The notes under the pieces: model-generated
Told to the model about the DNA's origin: nothing
The model's input: the letters and a program-made list of their open reading frames with translations, nothing else
The model's database searches: none
Assembly: GCA_028551475.1 (NCBI GenBank)
Contig: CM052357.1
Span: 26,619,745 to 26,683,744, forward strand
Source of the DNA: Casuarina equisetifolia
Lineage: Eukaryota; Streptophyta; Magnoliopsida; Fagales; Casuarinaceae
Length of the DNA: 64,000 nucleotides
Reading direction: 5' to 3'
Shown: one piece after another, positions 34,299 through 45,700 of the stretch
How the letters are laid out: every line of letters starts with the position of its first letter
Numbering within the stretch: position 1 is the stretch's first letter
Made by a program: the position numbers and the translations under genes

Positions 34299-35534
34299 AT
34301 GGCACTTTCCGGCGAAGAATTCGACGTGGTTGTGGTGGGCGCAGGCATCATGGGCAGCGCCACGGCCTACCAAGTAGCCAGAAGGGGTTACAAAGTCCTC
34401 CTACTGGAACAATTCGATTTCTTGCACCAGCGGGGATCATCTCACGGCGAGTCCCGTACCATCCGAGCAAACTACCCCGAGGAGTACTACTTTCCCATGG
34501 TCATGGAGTCATACAGACTCTGGGAGGAAGCAGAATCAGAAATCGGCTACAAGGTCTACTTTAAGGCCCAACATCTCGACATGGGCCCCTCCGACGACAA
34601 GGACATGCGCGGCATCATAAACACCTGCCTGAAACACTCGGCCTCTCATGAAGTTCTCGACCACAAACAAGTGGCCGCCAAGTTTTCCGGCCGGTTCAGT
34701 ATTCCGGAGAACTGGATTGCTGTTTATAACGAGTATGGCGGAGTGATAAAGCCCACCAAAGCAGTGTCGATGTTCCAGACCCTAGCTCTGATAAAAGGCG
34801 CCATCCTAAGGGACTGCATGGAAGTCAAGGATATTAGAAAAGACGGTATCAGAGGGGGCGTATGGGTTCACTCTAGCAGTGGAGAAAAGTTCTGGGGAAA
34901 AAAATGCGTAGTCACAGCCGGGGCTTGGACCAGAAAGTTAGTTAAGAGGGTTAGTGGGCTTGAACTGCCGATCCAACCCCTGGAGATCACCGCGTGTTAC
35001 TGGAGGATTAAGGAGGGGAATGAAGAGAAGTACGCGATTGGAGGGGATTTTCCGACGTTCGCATGCTACGGGAGCCCGCCTGTATACGGCACACCGTCGC
35101 TGGAGTTTCCGGGGTTGATAAAGGTGGCGGTGTCCGGTGGGTATCCATGTGATGAGGACAAGAGGCCATGGGGGCCAGGAATCGCGACTGGGTCTCTGAA
35201 ACAGACGGTTGAAGAGCGGCTGTCCGGCATGGTTGATTCTGGAGCTCCTGTGGTTACGCAACTGTGCATGTTATCGATGACCCCGGACGAGGATTTTGTG
35301 ATTGATTTCTTGGGTGGGGAGTTTGGGAAGGATGTTGTGATCGGAGGTGGGTTCTCCGGGCATGGGTTCAAGATGGGACCGGTGGTAGGGAGGATTCTGG
35401 CTGACCTGGCGCTTGATGGGGAGGCAAAAGGAGTGGAGCTAAAGCACTTCAGGATCGGAAGGTTTGAGGAGAATCCAGAAGGAAATGTCAAAAAGTCTAA
35501 TCGTCGGTTTGATCCTCGTCACTCTACCCACTGA
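34299..35534 (+). CDS. SOX: Sarcosine/pipecolate oxidase-like flavoprotein, copy 4
   Basis: An intact single-exon gene of 411 residues with GAGIMG, QRGSSHGESRTIR, a cysteine at the flavin site and GGGFSGHGFKMGP. Here the flavin-site motif reads CMLSMTPDED, with Leu in place of the Tyr found in the other copies (CMYS). The C-terminus is about 12 residues longer than SOX-3 because two extra A bases just before the ancestral stop shift the frame into former 3' UTR (KKSNRRFDPRHSTH). It groups with SOX-1 by GYPCDEDKRPWGPG. It is the last SOX before the convergent coiled-coil gene, with 1.25 kb between the two stop codons. Function in amine or imino acid oxidation is inferred from the family. Confidence 0.94.
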   Translation: MALSGEEFDVVVVGAGIMGSATAYQVARRGYKVLLLEQFDFLHQRGSSHGESRTIRANYPEEYYFPMVMESYRLWEEAESEIGYKVYFKAQHLDMGPSDDKDMRGIINTCLKHSASHEVLDHKQVAAKFSGRFSIPENWIAVYNEYGGVIKPTKAVSMFQTLALIKGAILRDCMEVKDIRKDGIRGGVWVHSSSGEKFWGKKCVVTAGAWTRKLVKRVSGLELPIQPLEITACYWRIKEGNEEKYAIGGDFPTFACYGSPPVYGTPSLEFPGLIKVAVSGGYPCDEDKRPWGPGIATGSLKQTVEERLSGMVDSGAPVVTQLCMLSMTPDEDFVIDFLGGEFGKDVVIGGGFSGHGFKMGPVVGRILADLALDGEAKGVELKHFRIGRFEENPEGNVKKSNRRFDPRHSTH

Positions 35535-36789
35535 AGCCCCGTTCCAGTAGTAACAACACATCATCGGACAATGCTTGTATTTTGTGTCTTTATCCACATC
35601 TATCTTTTATTATGCTGCATCTATTTGTCTTCTATCAGCAGTCTCTATCTATGAGTAGTCTTAAATTGGCTAAATTTTTTCCACCAGCACCCTCTCAGAT
35701 ATTTCATGAACTGACCTTCGAAAATAGGATAGTTTCGACGAATGGTTGGTCTTTACTCAAGGACTATTTCCGTGCTTGGATGGCATCTTACTCCAAATCA
35801 TTTATTGGTAAGATAGCTTGTAAAACTTGTCGATATCAAGGGTGCCATATGCCGGGCCGCACTCTACCAGCACTCCCTTCAGCGTTACCCTGAAGATTAA
35901 ATGCCAAATGCTTAGAAATCTAGGCACCCACTGCTTACTTGAGTAAAATTCCAAATTTGATTTTGAGATTGCATCTTAGGTAACTATATATATTTAGTAA
36001 TTACTAAATAATAAATCGATAGAAGGCTTCGAAAATTACAATACAACGGATATGGACTGAGCTCATAGTCATCAAAAAGAACATTTAGGCATAAAATCTG
36101 ATCACAAGAACTTGCTCAAATATGGATGACCCCCCTAAAACTGAGTTATCAAAAAGATGGGCATAAAATATGATACGAAAAACTTGCTCAGATACAGATG
36201 ACCCAACCGATTTCTAAAGGCTACAATAAAAATACGGTGCTTGCCTCTCCAGATGTGGGTGCATAGAGATGTTTCCCACGGATTATAGAAAAAGCTTGCA
36301 AATACAAAAGCGAAGTGGAGATTTTCATTGAGTTTCGAGTGGACAAAATTCTCAATCCATTTCTACTATCATGTAAACAAGGTTTCTTTTTTTCTTTTCT
36401 TTTCTCTCTTATTGGATGCTACCAAGCAATCTGAGATTCACGGAATAAAAAATGGGAAATCACAGCTGCCTGGTTGAGCTAAATAACAAACAATCAGGTC
36501 AGATCTATGAATGTTAAAAAAATCAATGATTATAGAGAAAAAAAATTGAAACTAAAAATAACAAGATCATGGATGCACCCTCTTGCCTTCAGTACGAATA
36601 TCACCCTGCAGATCGAGAAAATTCAATAAAATTTAGACAATATAGCATGTCACCTAAAAATAATTCCTCATCCGTTCAACAAATTGAAAAGGCAAAACTA
36701 TTGCATGACACTATACTAAAAAGGAGAACAGAAACCACACGTTCACTGACAACAAAAGGAAGAAAGGATTAACTTACTGGTTTGGCTTT
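35535..36789. other. Convergent 3' spacer between SOX-4 and the coiled-coil gene
   Basis: The left part (to about 35995) is SOX 3' flank, homologous to 5139-5405 and to 21674-21860. The rest is AT-rich and should include the 3' UTR of the minus-strand gene ending at 36790. The plus-strand open frame at 36569-36772 has no known motif. Confidence 0.6.
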
Positions 36790-39700
36790 TCAAACCACAA
36801 TAGTGGCAAGAAGTGCATGCAATATGGCCCAATAGATTATAATACCCAGCCGTAAAGCAGGTTGGCGCATCAAAGTCCGATCACAAGAAACCCTGGCAGA
36901 TTGTGTATAGAAGATGGCTCAGCTTATCAATGCGGATAAATTTCAAAACAAAATGAGGCAAAAAAAAAAAAAGATTGCGCATGCCTACCAAAGGCCATCA
37001 ATCATGTCAGTCACAGGTCTTGTAAATCTTGGCACAATTCTTGATGTCGTAAGTGACTTAAAACCATGAACTGCAGTGAACAATGGGTGAAATAGAGAGG
37101 AAAAGAAAATAAGAAACTAGTTATAGGCCACGTAAATTGCCCAATATCTGTAAATATATTGCTCGTAGAGAAGAAGAAGGGTAAAAGCAGTATTCCTCTA
37201 TGTTTACCTTTGTCATCATCTTCATCTTCTAACCTACCACTAGTCCCAGGATCCATGTCTATAGCAATGGCAACTTGGTCACTATTGCCTTTGCGCAAAC
37301 TACGGACTTGAGGTGTAATGGAAGTCCCAGCCACTGTCCTTTTGTTAATCTGCAAGGAAGACCCACCATATGGATAACTCATGTCAAAAACTAGTATCTG
37401 AAAACGAAAAGACGAGCATAGAATCGTGCATATAGCATTCTCAAAAATGAAGATGAATTTATATAGAAGAGCTTAATGTTCTTAAACAGCAACAATCACA
37501 ATTAAGGCAATGAACTTACGGTCCCTAACAAACCAAGCAAGACAAGGAACTCTCACAAAATTAACATCAAATCAAATAGTTCTTCTCATAAGCACTAACA
37601 GTACACAACAATGTAAGAAGACTACACTTGTGGCCTATAAAGTTCACCAGGAAGCACAAGGCAATTACATATCTAACAAAGTTAGAAGCAAACCAGCACT
37701 AAAAAATTTGTGTTAATCCATCACTACAACACAGCAGTGAACCTGCCGCAGGGCACTAGGAAGAGACAGGGTGGATTGAAGAGAGGAAGACATAAAGTAA
37801 CTTATCTGAAATAGCAACAAGCACGTACAGAGTATTTCCTAAATCTTCGAAGACAATTTTTAAAATATATATATATATAAGTAATACTATATCAGATACA
37901 CGAGGAATAAATATCTGAAAAAATTACCGTAGGTTCAGCTTCCAAAATTTCAGAGGTCATGCTAGTTGCCCTCTCAGAATCTCCTACACCCTCAAGCAAA
38001 TTTAATCGGGATTCTTTCTCACGTATAGACTTCTCAAGAAATTCTTCTTTGCGTGTTAACTCTTGTACTTTGCTCCTCTCAACTTGTAACAACGCATCCT
38101 TACTTTGAGCTACTGCTAGTAGATCTTCCAATTCTGATATTAAAGTAACAACCTTCTTTTGAAGTATTTCCTTTTGTTCATGAATGTCACCGCCATTCAA
38201 ATCATCTAGACGTACATTCTGCACGCCAAACCGAGCAATCATCGAGTCAAACCATGCCAAGAACTCATGTATCTCATCTACAGTCCTCTTGCTACTCATT
38301 TGTGATGCAACAAGAACATCGTTGGTGCATTTGGTAACCTCTTGCCTCAAGAAAGAGATCTCCGCATCCCGATCTTGCAATTGTCCTTGAAGCTTTTCAA
38401 TCTCAGCAAGAAGACTCTCAGAAAGATGATGAAGCTCATCAAACTTAGTCACGGTGACAGAAAGCTTTTTAAGAGCCTTTCCACGAGATCCTTCAAGGTT
38501 CTTCAAATCTACATTCTTTTGGTGTACAATTTTTTCCAGTTCCTCAATCTTGTTCGTCAGATCTTCCATCTGCACCTCCTCCTCATCAAGTGCTTGCATC
38601 AGTGCCTCAATTTCTGTGACCAACACGTAGTTAAGAACTAATTATCTAGACTAATTATCATGAAAACATATCATCACAAAAGACTAGATTCAAGCAAAAT
38701 GAAACCAACCTTGGTCTTTGGCAGCAAGAATATCAGTAAGCGATCTAACCCTATCCTGTAGCTCTGTCGAGACAGCTAGTGCATCTTCCAGCTTCTTGAC
38801 TCTCTGCTCCAGTAAGTTCCGTTCTCCCTCTATCACTTCAACCTGTTTCTCCAAATCATGCACCTGCGTTTTGGAAGATTGAAGGTCTAGCGAGTAACTG
38901 GTTGCAGCGGCTTCAGCTTCCTTTATTTGACTTACCAGATCCATGCAAATTCTTTCCTTCTGAATGTCCTTCTCCTGAAGCTCTTTCTGCAAATTTGCAA
39001 GAGTCATCTTCATTTCCTTTTGGTTACCCACTAGAGTTTCGGCTTTCAAGCTGGCAAAATCCTGCACTGCCAATACAAGTCTATCTGCCAAAGTCCTGAC
39101 AGATTCCTCAGAGAAAAAATGAGCCTGTTCACTGTTGGTAGATGTCAACGGTTTCAAGTTCAGGGCCAGAACTGCATCAGCCACATTATTTCCGACCAGG
39201 TCAACTCTTTTGTTCTCAATTTCCATTACTGAACTAGCACATGCTTCATAAAGCACGGCAATATTTCTACGCAGCAGCATAAGTTCCATATCTTTTTCTC
39301 TTTCAATTGACTGTAAACGAACAAAGTCTCTCTTCACAGCTTCAAATGACTCTTTCTGGGAAGTCATCTCTCCATGAACGACTGCCACCAACTTAGACAG
39401 ATTGCTATCTTGTTCGTGTAGCATCACTGAGTGCTTGTATAATTTATCTTTAAGATTACCAATTTCCACCATGAAGTCATGCAGATTATGTGCAATAAAA
39501 TGACAGCTTTCAAATGCAATATTTTCATCAAAATGCCCGTGTCTCTCTGAGTTTGACCAAGAAGCCATTCCCTGAACAACAAACTCAAGAGTGAAAGGAA
39601 ACAAATGAGTAATACAGTCAATGTCCAAATGAATACAAAAGGTTAAAGCTACCATGGAGAATGATCCACGCTTTTTCATAGACTTCATATTTTTATCAAC

Positions 39701-42700
39701 CATCTTTTCACTTATGTCCACTATTTTACACAGTTTCATAGAAAAATGTAAAGAAAAACTGAAAGTCAATGCAAAATCATCTAAATGACTTGAGCATAGA
39801 CTTACAAGAGTATATCAGTATATATTTAATGGGTACAAAGCTTGTAAGCAAATCATCTAATGCTATTAGACATAAGCCAAAGGCATAAGTCAGAGCAAAA
39901 GGGAACTGCATAAACATCCCAAAAAAATGTAGTTTTAGTAGAAATCTCCAAGACCAGCATGAAACAATATATCCCCCGCATGTGCTGTATCTAAAACTCG
40001 TTTACTTTAGAAACAGTGCAATATAAACCAAAGACAAGATTTCCACATAAAAGAGACAAGAACCACCAACAGTTAAATCTGCAGACAACACATTGAAAAA
40101 GAAAATAGGTTTACATGAATAATACCTTTTCATCTAAGTCACTGGATGTAGTGGCATCAGATCCACGGAAACATGGCACAGCAACCAGTACGCTACTGTT
40201 TGCTTTGAGAAAAGACTCAATGCCAACCTCCATATTGTGCAAAAACTCCAGGTCCTTGGACGAAACATCAGCTAGCAAATTGTTAACATCATGAAAGCCC
40301 TTTCTGAGTTGGTTCAGACCAGATTTTATTTCCATAAATTCAGATAATTGGTTTTTTCTTTCCTCTGACTGTGAAGTAGATAACTTTTCAAGCTGCGAAA
40401 AAGCTTCAAGTTTGGTAGCTTCTGCCAGATCTCTTTCCCTCGTACGCTCTGCAACTTCGTTGGCAGCTTTTGCCAGTTCATCCTGGAGAACATCATTTCT
40501 CTCTTGAACCTCATTCAGTTCAGCAACGAGCAGCTGTGCTGCTCTTTTAGATTTCCTCAACTCCTGCTCTGAAGAAGCCACAGCAGACTGCAAATCACAG
40601 AATAGTTTCCCTAGTAGTTCCAACCTCTGGACTGGGTCACTGTTGTTGTATTCATCGCCAATGTCAACACCATTCAAAGTATTCAAAATCATACTCAAAA
40701 CATGTCCTTTCTCCTCCAAGTAGTGCTCAGTTTCTGTTAAACGATTCCTCAATACTGAGCATTCAGATTCTAGGATTTCTACCCTTCCTGGGTAAGTGGA
40801 TAAATCCCTGAACTTCTGTTCGTTCTCTGAAAGAGCATTTTCCTGGCGTACAATCTCAGATTTCAAATGTTCCACCTCAGTATTCTTATCTTCAATGGCT
40901 TGCTTGAGACTGTCCCGCTGTTGCAACAGTGACTTTCCTTTCCTAACTGCAACATTCAGCTTCTCTCTCACAGAATCTGACTTCTGCTCTTCCTGAGTGA
41001 GAAGCTCCTGCAACTCCTCTCTTCCTCTGTGGAGAGCTTCAACTTCATGAACCAAAGATTGCTGCTTCCCCATATATATGTCTCTCTCCTCCCTCAGATG
41101 CACCAATTCACGCATTGCCTCCTCTAGTTCTTTGTTCCAAACAGCCATATCTGGTTCCCTTGAAGCAAGTGTATCTGTGCTTCCCATGTCAGCAAGCGTG
41201 GCAGTGGTATTATCAGCATGCTCTCTGTCAGCCACATCCGCAGGCACAGGATTCATTGAAGAAAGAGTAGCATGATTCTCAATAAGCTTCCTCAGTAATT
41301 CCTCCAGACAGTGTATACCACTTCCAGAAACCATATCTCCAGGTCCAGATTCTTGCAAAACATCACAAACCAAAACCTGCAACCGTCTGATTTCGCCTTC
41401 AATGCTGACAATCTGCTCCTTGCTACCACGCTTCTCAACTAATTTCTCCTTCAAACCAGCAGCCTCAATCTGCAGCTTTTCATTCTCAAGTTCAAACTTT
41501 GCTATCCTCACGGAAAGTTGTTCATGTTCATTTGTCAGAATCTCCAATCTTTCAGACAGGTGATCTCTTTCTCGGGTAATGGCCTGGAGATCTGCCTCAA
41601 GGTCAGAAACTCTCCTTTGTGAGTCTTCCAAATCAGCACTTAATGATGCACCATAGTTTTCAAAATTACAAATCTTCTGCTGAAGAGAATTTCTATCATT
41701 TTGAGCCTCTAAAACTGCTTTCCCTAACCACTCAATCCTATCTTCTGGTTCAACAGATCGAAACTGCAAAGGCATATCAATCCTGTCCAGAAGTTGTTCC
41801 AATCTCTGCACTAAGTTGTTTCTTTCCATCAATGATTGTTCAAGCATTTCATTTTGTTCTGCCAACCCATATAACCTATTTTGAAGTTCCTCAAACTTTC
41901 TTCTGAAATCGTCCCCTGAATCTGAGCTTGGCTGCATACCATCTTTCCATGCATCTGAAACAACCAAAGTAGCATCAGAATATGAACCTCCTCCTGCGGA
42001 GCTCTTCTGATCCCAATCAGGCAGAGGCACAGAGTTTGCACTAGCAGACCTGGCCAACCAATCAATCTTTTCAATTATGTCCCTTGAATGAAAATGCTCG
42101 GGCAGATCTAGGTCTTCCAAAATCTCTTCTATTCTTTGTAGGACAGAGTCTTTAAGAAGGAATGATTCTCTTAATGCAGTGGCTGAGTTGCGAATGTATG
42201 AGAGCTCAGATTCCAGAGCCTCCACTCGTTCCCCTGCTTCTGAGTAGGTCTTACGTTTCATTTCAACTTCTTGGATTCTAGAATCTTTCAACTGCAGCTC
42301 TTGTAAGCATCTCTCCAGTTTGCCAGAAGTCTCAGCCAGGGTCTGCTTGAGACCATCTCTCTGCACAATCAAGCCTTTTCCCTTGGCGACAGCAATGCTA
42401 AGTTTCTCTCTAATAGAAGATACTCGCTGCTCTGACTGTTCAGCTTCACTAGTTTTGTCTTGTAACTCAGAACGTGTGGTGATCAGGGCTTCCTCCAACA
42501 GGCGCAAATTGTCCTTGAAAATGAGGATTTCATTTTCATGCTCAAATGTTAAGTCCTCTAATTGTTGGATCTTATTATGCAATTCCCTCATTTCTCCCAC
42601 CTTAGATGCAAACTCTTCTCTTGACAAGCCAAGTTGCTCATCAGCAGTTTTAAATTTCTGAAGAAGAAGGGACACCACAAACTCCAAATACAATGGTGTT

Positions 42701-45700
42701 CTATCCAAGTGACTGTCAGCTTCTTCCAGTTTTAGCACACTTCTAACATCTTCAATTAACTTGTAAACAGTGTCAGGGTCAAGGCATCTTCCCTTCAGTT
42801 CCTTGCATTCCTCCGCACTACTAATCAACTCAGCGGAGAGTTTATTGTTAACAGACTGCAGTTGCAGCTTCTCGTCTAAAAGATTCTCCATCTGATCTAA
42901 TAGAGTTTTGTATTTACCATAATCCAGATGATCCATCACTTCCTCAATTTGTATGTTTCTCTCACTTTCCTCCACAAATCCACATGAACGGATGACAAGT
43001 TCCATCAGTTTACCATGCATCTTATGCAATATACCAATCGCCAATTCGTTCTTTCCTTGCAAATCATCACATTTCTCATTCACTTCTTTGTATGAAGTAC
43101 ATATTGCTTCATGTTCTGTCCAAGCAGCATGGAGTTTTCCCTGCAGAGCCTCAATCACCTTGGCGGCTGCATTAATAGAGGCAGCTACGCGACTGCTTAG
43201 ATCCAAGCCACCATGAATGCTAATTGAGATGTCAGAGGTGAAAGATTGACCCATTGAGTCATCAAGTTTCCCCACCATTTCAAGAATCTGAGCAACGGTA
43301 GAATCACAATCCTGCTCAAGTAACAAGATCCTCTCAGCCACTTCTTTCTGTAAACTTTCTAAATGATTTTTGAAGACAGAAGCGACCTCATTTGACCCAT
43401 GCTGTAGTTCAGACAATTGACTCTGCAATTCGCTGATTCTCGATTGGTACAACCGTAACTTTTCACCAAGCTCACTGTTTTCTGCTTTCAGATTGATGTC
43501 TTGTTGCTTAACCGATTCATATAGAACCTCAAGCTCACCACTCCTTGCTTCAATGTAGCCAACATGTCGCTTTAAAGCTTCATATAAAACCCCAAGTTCA
43601 ATGTTGGTTGCTTCCAAATTGTCGGTGTGTTCCTTCAAAGCTTCATGTTCATCCGTGTGTTCCTTGAATATGGCATCAGCTGCATTCCTCCGATCCTGCT
43701 CCTCCTTGAGCTGTACGGTGGTATGCTCAGCATCCAGTACTAACTGCTTAAGCAATGCTCTCAAATTTCCAGTCTGCTCTTTTGTCACTTCGAATGGATC
43801 TGCCAGTGACTGATTTTCAGTCAGACTGCTTTCATCAACATACACCTTTGACTCAAAGGCTTGAATCAGTTTTGATACACCAGGTGCACCAACTTTACCC
43901 GCTGACCTATTACATGAGGCTACATGGAAATGTATCCCTTCTACAGCCTTTTCAAGTTTGTCCAATATTTTCTCTGCCTCCTCCATGTGTCTCTTTAAGG
44001 CGACAAACCTATAAGAATCATCAGAGACTTCCTGTTCAAACAGGTCAAGTGGTAATTTTACAGCAAGGCCTTCAGATACAGACTTCTCCAACACAGATGA
44101 ACAAACTTCAGCATCTTGCGTCATAAGAATCTGGTTAGAATTCTCATAATCAGCTCCACTTTCATGGCTTCTATGTTGTACTTCCAGGCTTATTTCATTA
44201 GCAGTTTCCCCAACTTGATAGGGGATTTGGGTTTGCCAGCTAGCTATATCTCTTAATGTAGATTTGAATATCTCCAGAATGGTATAAAGATGAATATTTT
44301 CCTCGGTGAGTTGTTCAAGGCACATTATCATTTCCCTTTGGTCAACTTCCACCCGCATTCGTTCCCCATGTTCTGCTGAGAACTGCTCTTCAAGAACAAG
44401 AAGCTTGGATGTGAGCCTCTCATTCTCAAGATTCAGATATTCCTTATCCTCTTCAAGTTTGTTTTTCTGCTGAACTACCAAAGCAAGATTTTCATTCAAG
44501 CCCGCATTTTCTACCTGTAAAGCAGCCATCAAGCCCTTACAATCAGCCAGTTCTATTGATAGTTTCCCATTCTCAAGGGAATGATGCTCCTTTTCCTCTT
44601 CAAGTTTCTTTCTTTCCATAGTCGCTGAGGACAGACTCCCAATTAAGTTAGAATTTTCAACCTCTAGAGCTGCTACCACATTCTTGTTGTCTGACAACTC
44701 TTTTGAGAGCTTCTCATTCTCATGGAAAAAATGCTCTGTTTCCTTCACAAGTTTATTTCTTTCTTCAGTCACAGCTACAATGTTCCCATCTAATTTTTCA
44801 TTTTCAACCCGTAGATCTGCCACCAAACTCTTGCAGTCAGCCAATTCTGTTGACAGGTCCAACAAATCCCTTTCTGACTTTTCCAAGCTATTATGCAAGT
44901 TACATGTTTTATAATACAATTCCTCAGCCTCTGTCTTTGGTACATGAAGCTGATTTTCAAGCTCCTCCCTTCCACTAGTAACAGCATGAAGTTCAGATGT
45001 GCTGCGTGCAAGCTCTTCAGAAAGGAATTGATTCTTCTCACGAAATTCATCAAGTGAAGCATTCAGCAGAGATACTTCATCAACCAACTGATGACACCGA
45101 TGATCTAACTCCAGTTGTAGCTTAGACTGTTCAGCAAGTTGCAAGTAAAAGACATCCTTCATAAAATGTGAGAGAAATAATTCTTCTTTGACTCTCTGAA
45201 GTGAATCCATAAAGCCATGTTCTGCATAAGTAAAACTACCGTTACCTAACTCTGCATGAGGAACTGATTCTCTTGAATTGAACAAAAACCAAAGCTCTTC
45301 CTCATTGAGCCGCCCTACGACTTCCTTGAGCTCAGAGAGGCTGATTCTGCTCACATCTACAACAGGAGCCATAGTCTGTGATCCAGCTGAACTTACTATT
45401 TTCGTTTCAAAAGGTCCTTCCAGGCTTTTACCAGTAAAAGCCTGAGTACCTTCTTCACTGACTTTTTGATATTCGCCAGAATCAGAAGGCATGTCTGAGT
45501 TTTCTTTGTAAGACGAACCTTGCAATATTTTTTCTCTTTGCCAATTTTTCATAGCAGGATTAACAGCTGAAATCCCATCTGCCTCTTGCAAAGCAAAAAC
45601 AGAAGCTGAGAGTCCATCTGATACGATCACACCACCAGATGCAGGTATTTCTACAGACCCACTAGTTTTCCCAGCTTCACAAGATGCCTCCTCTGTACTA

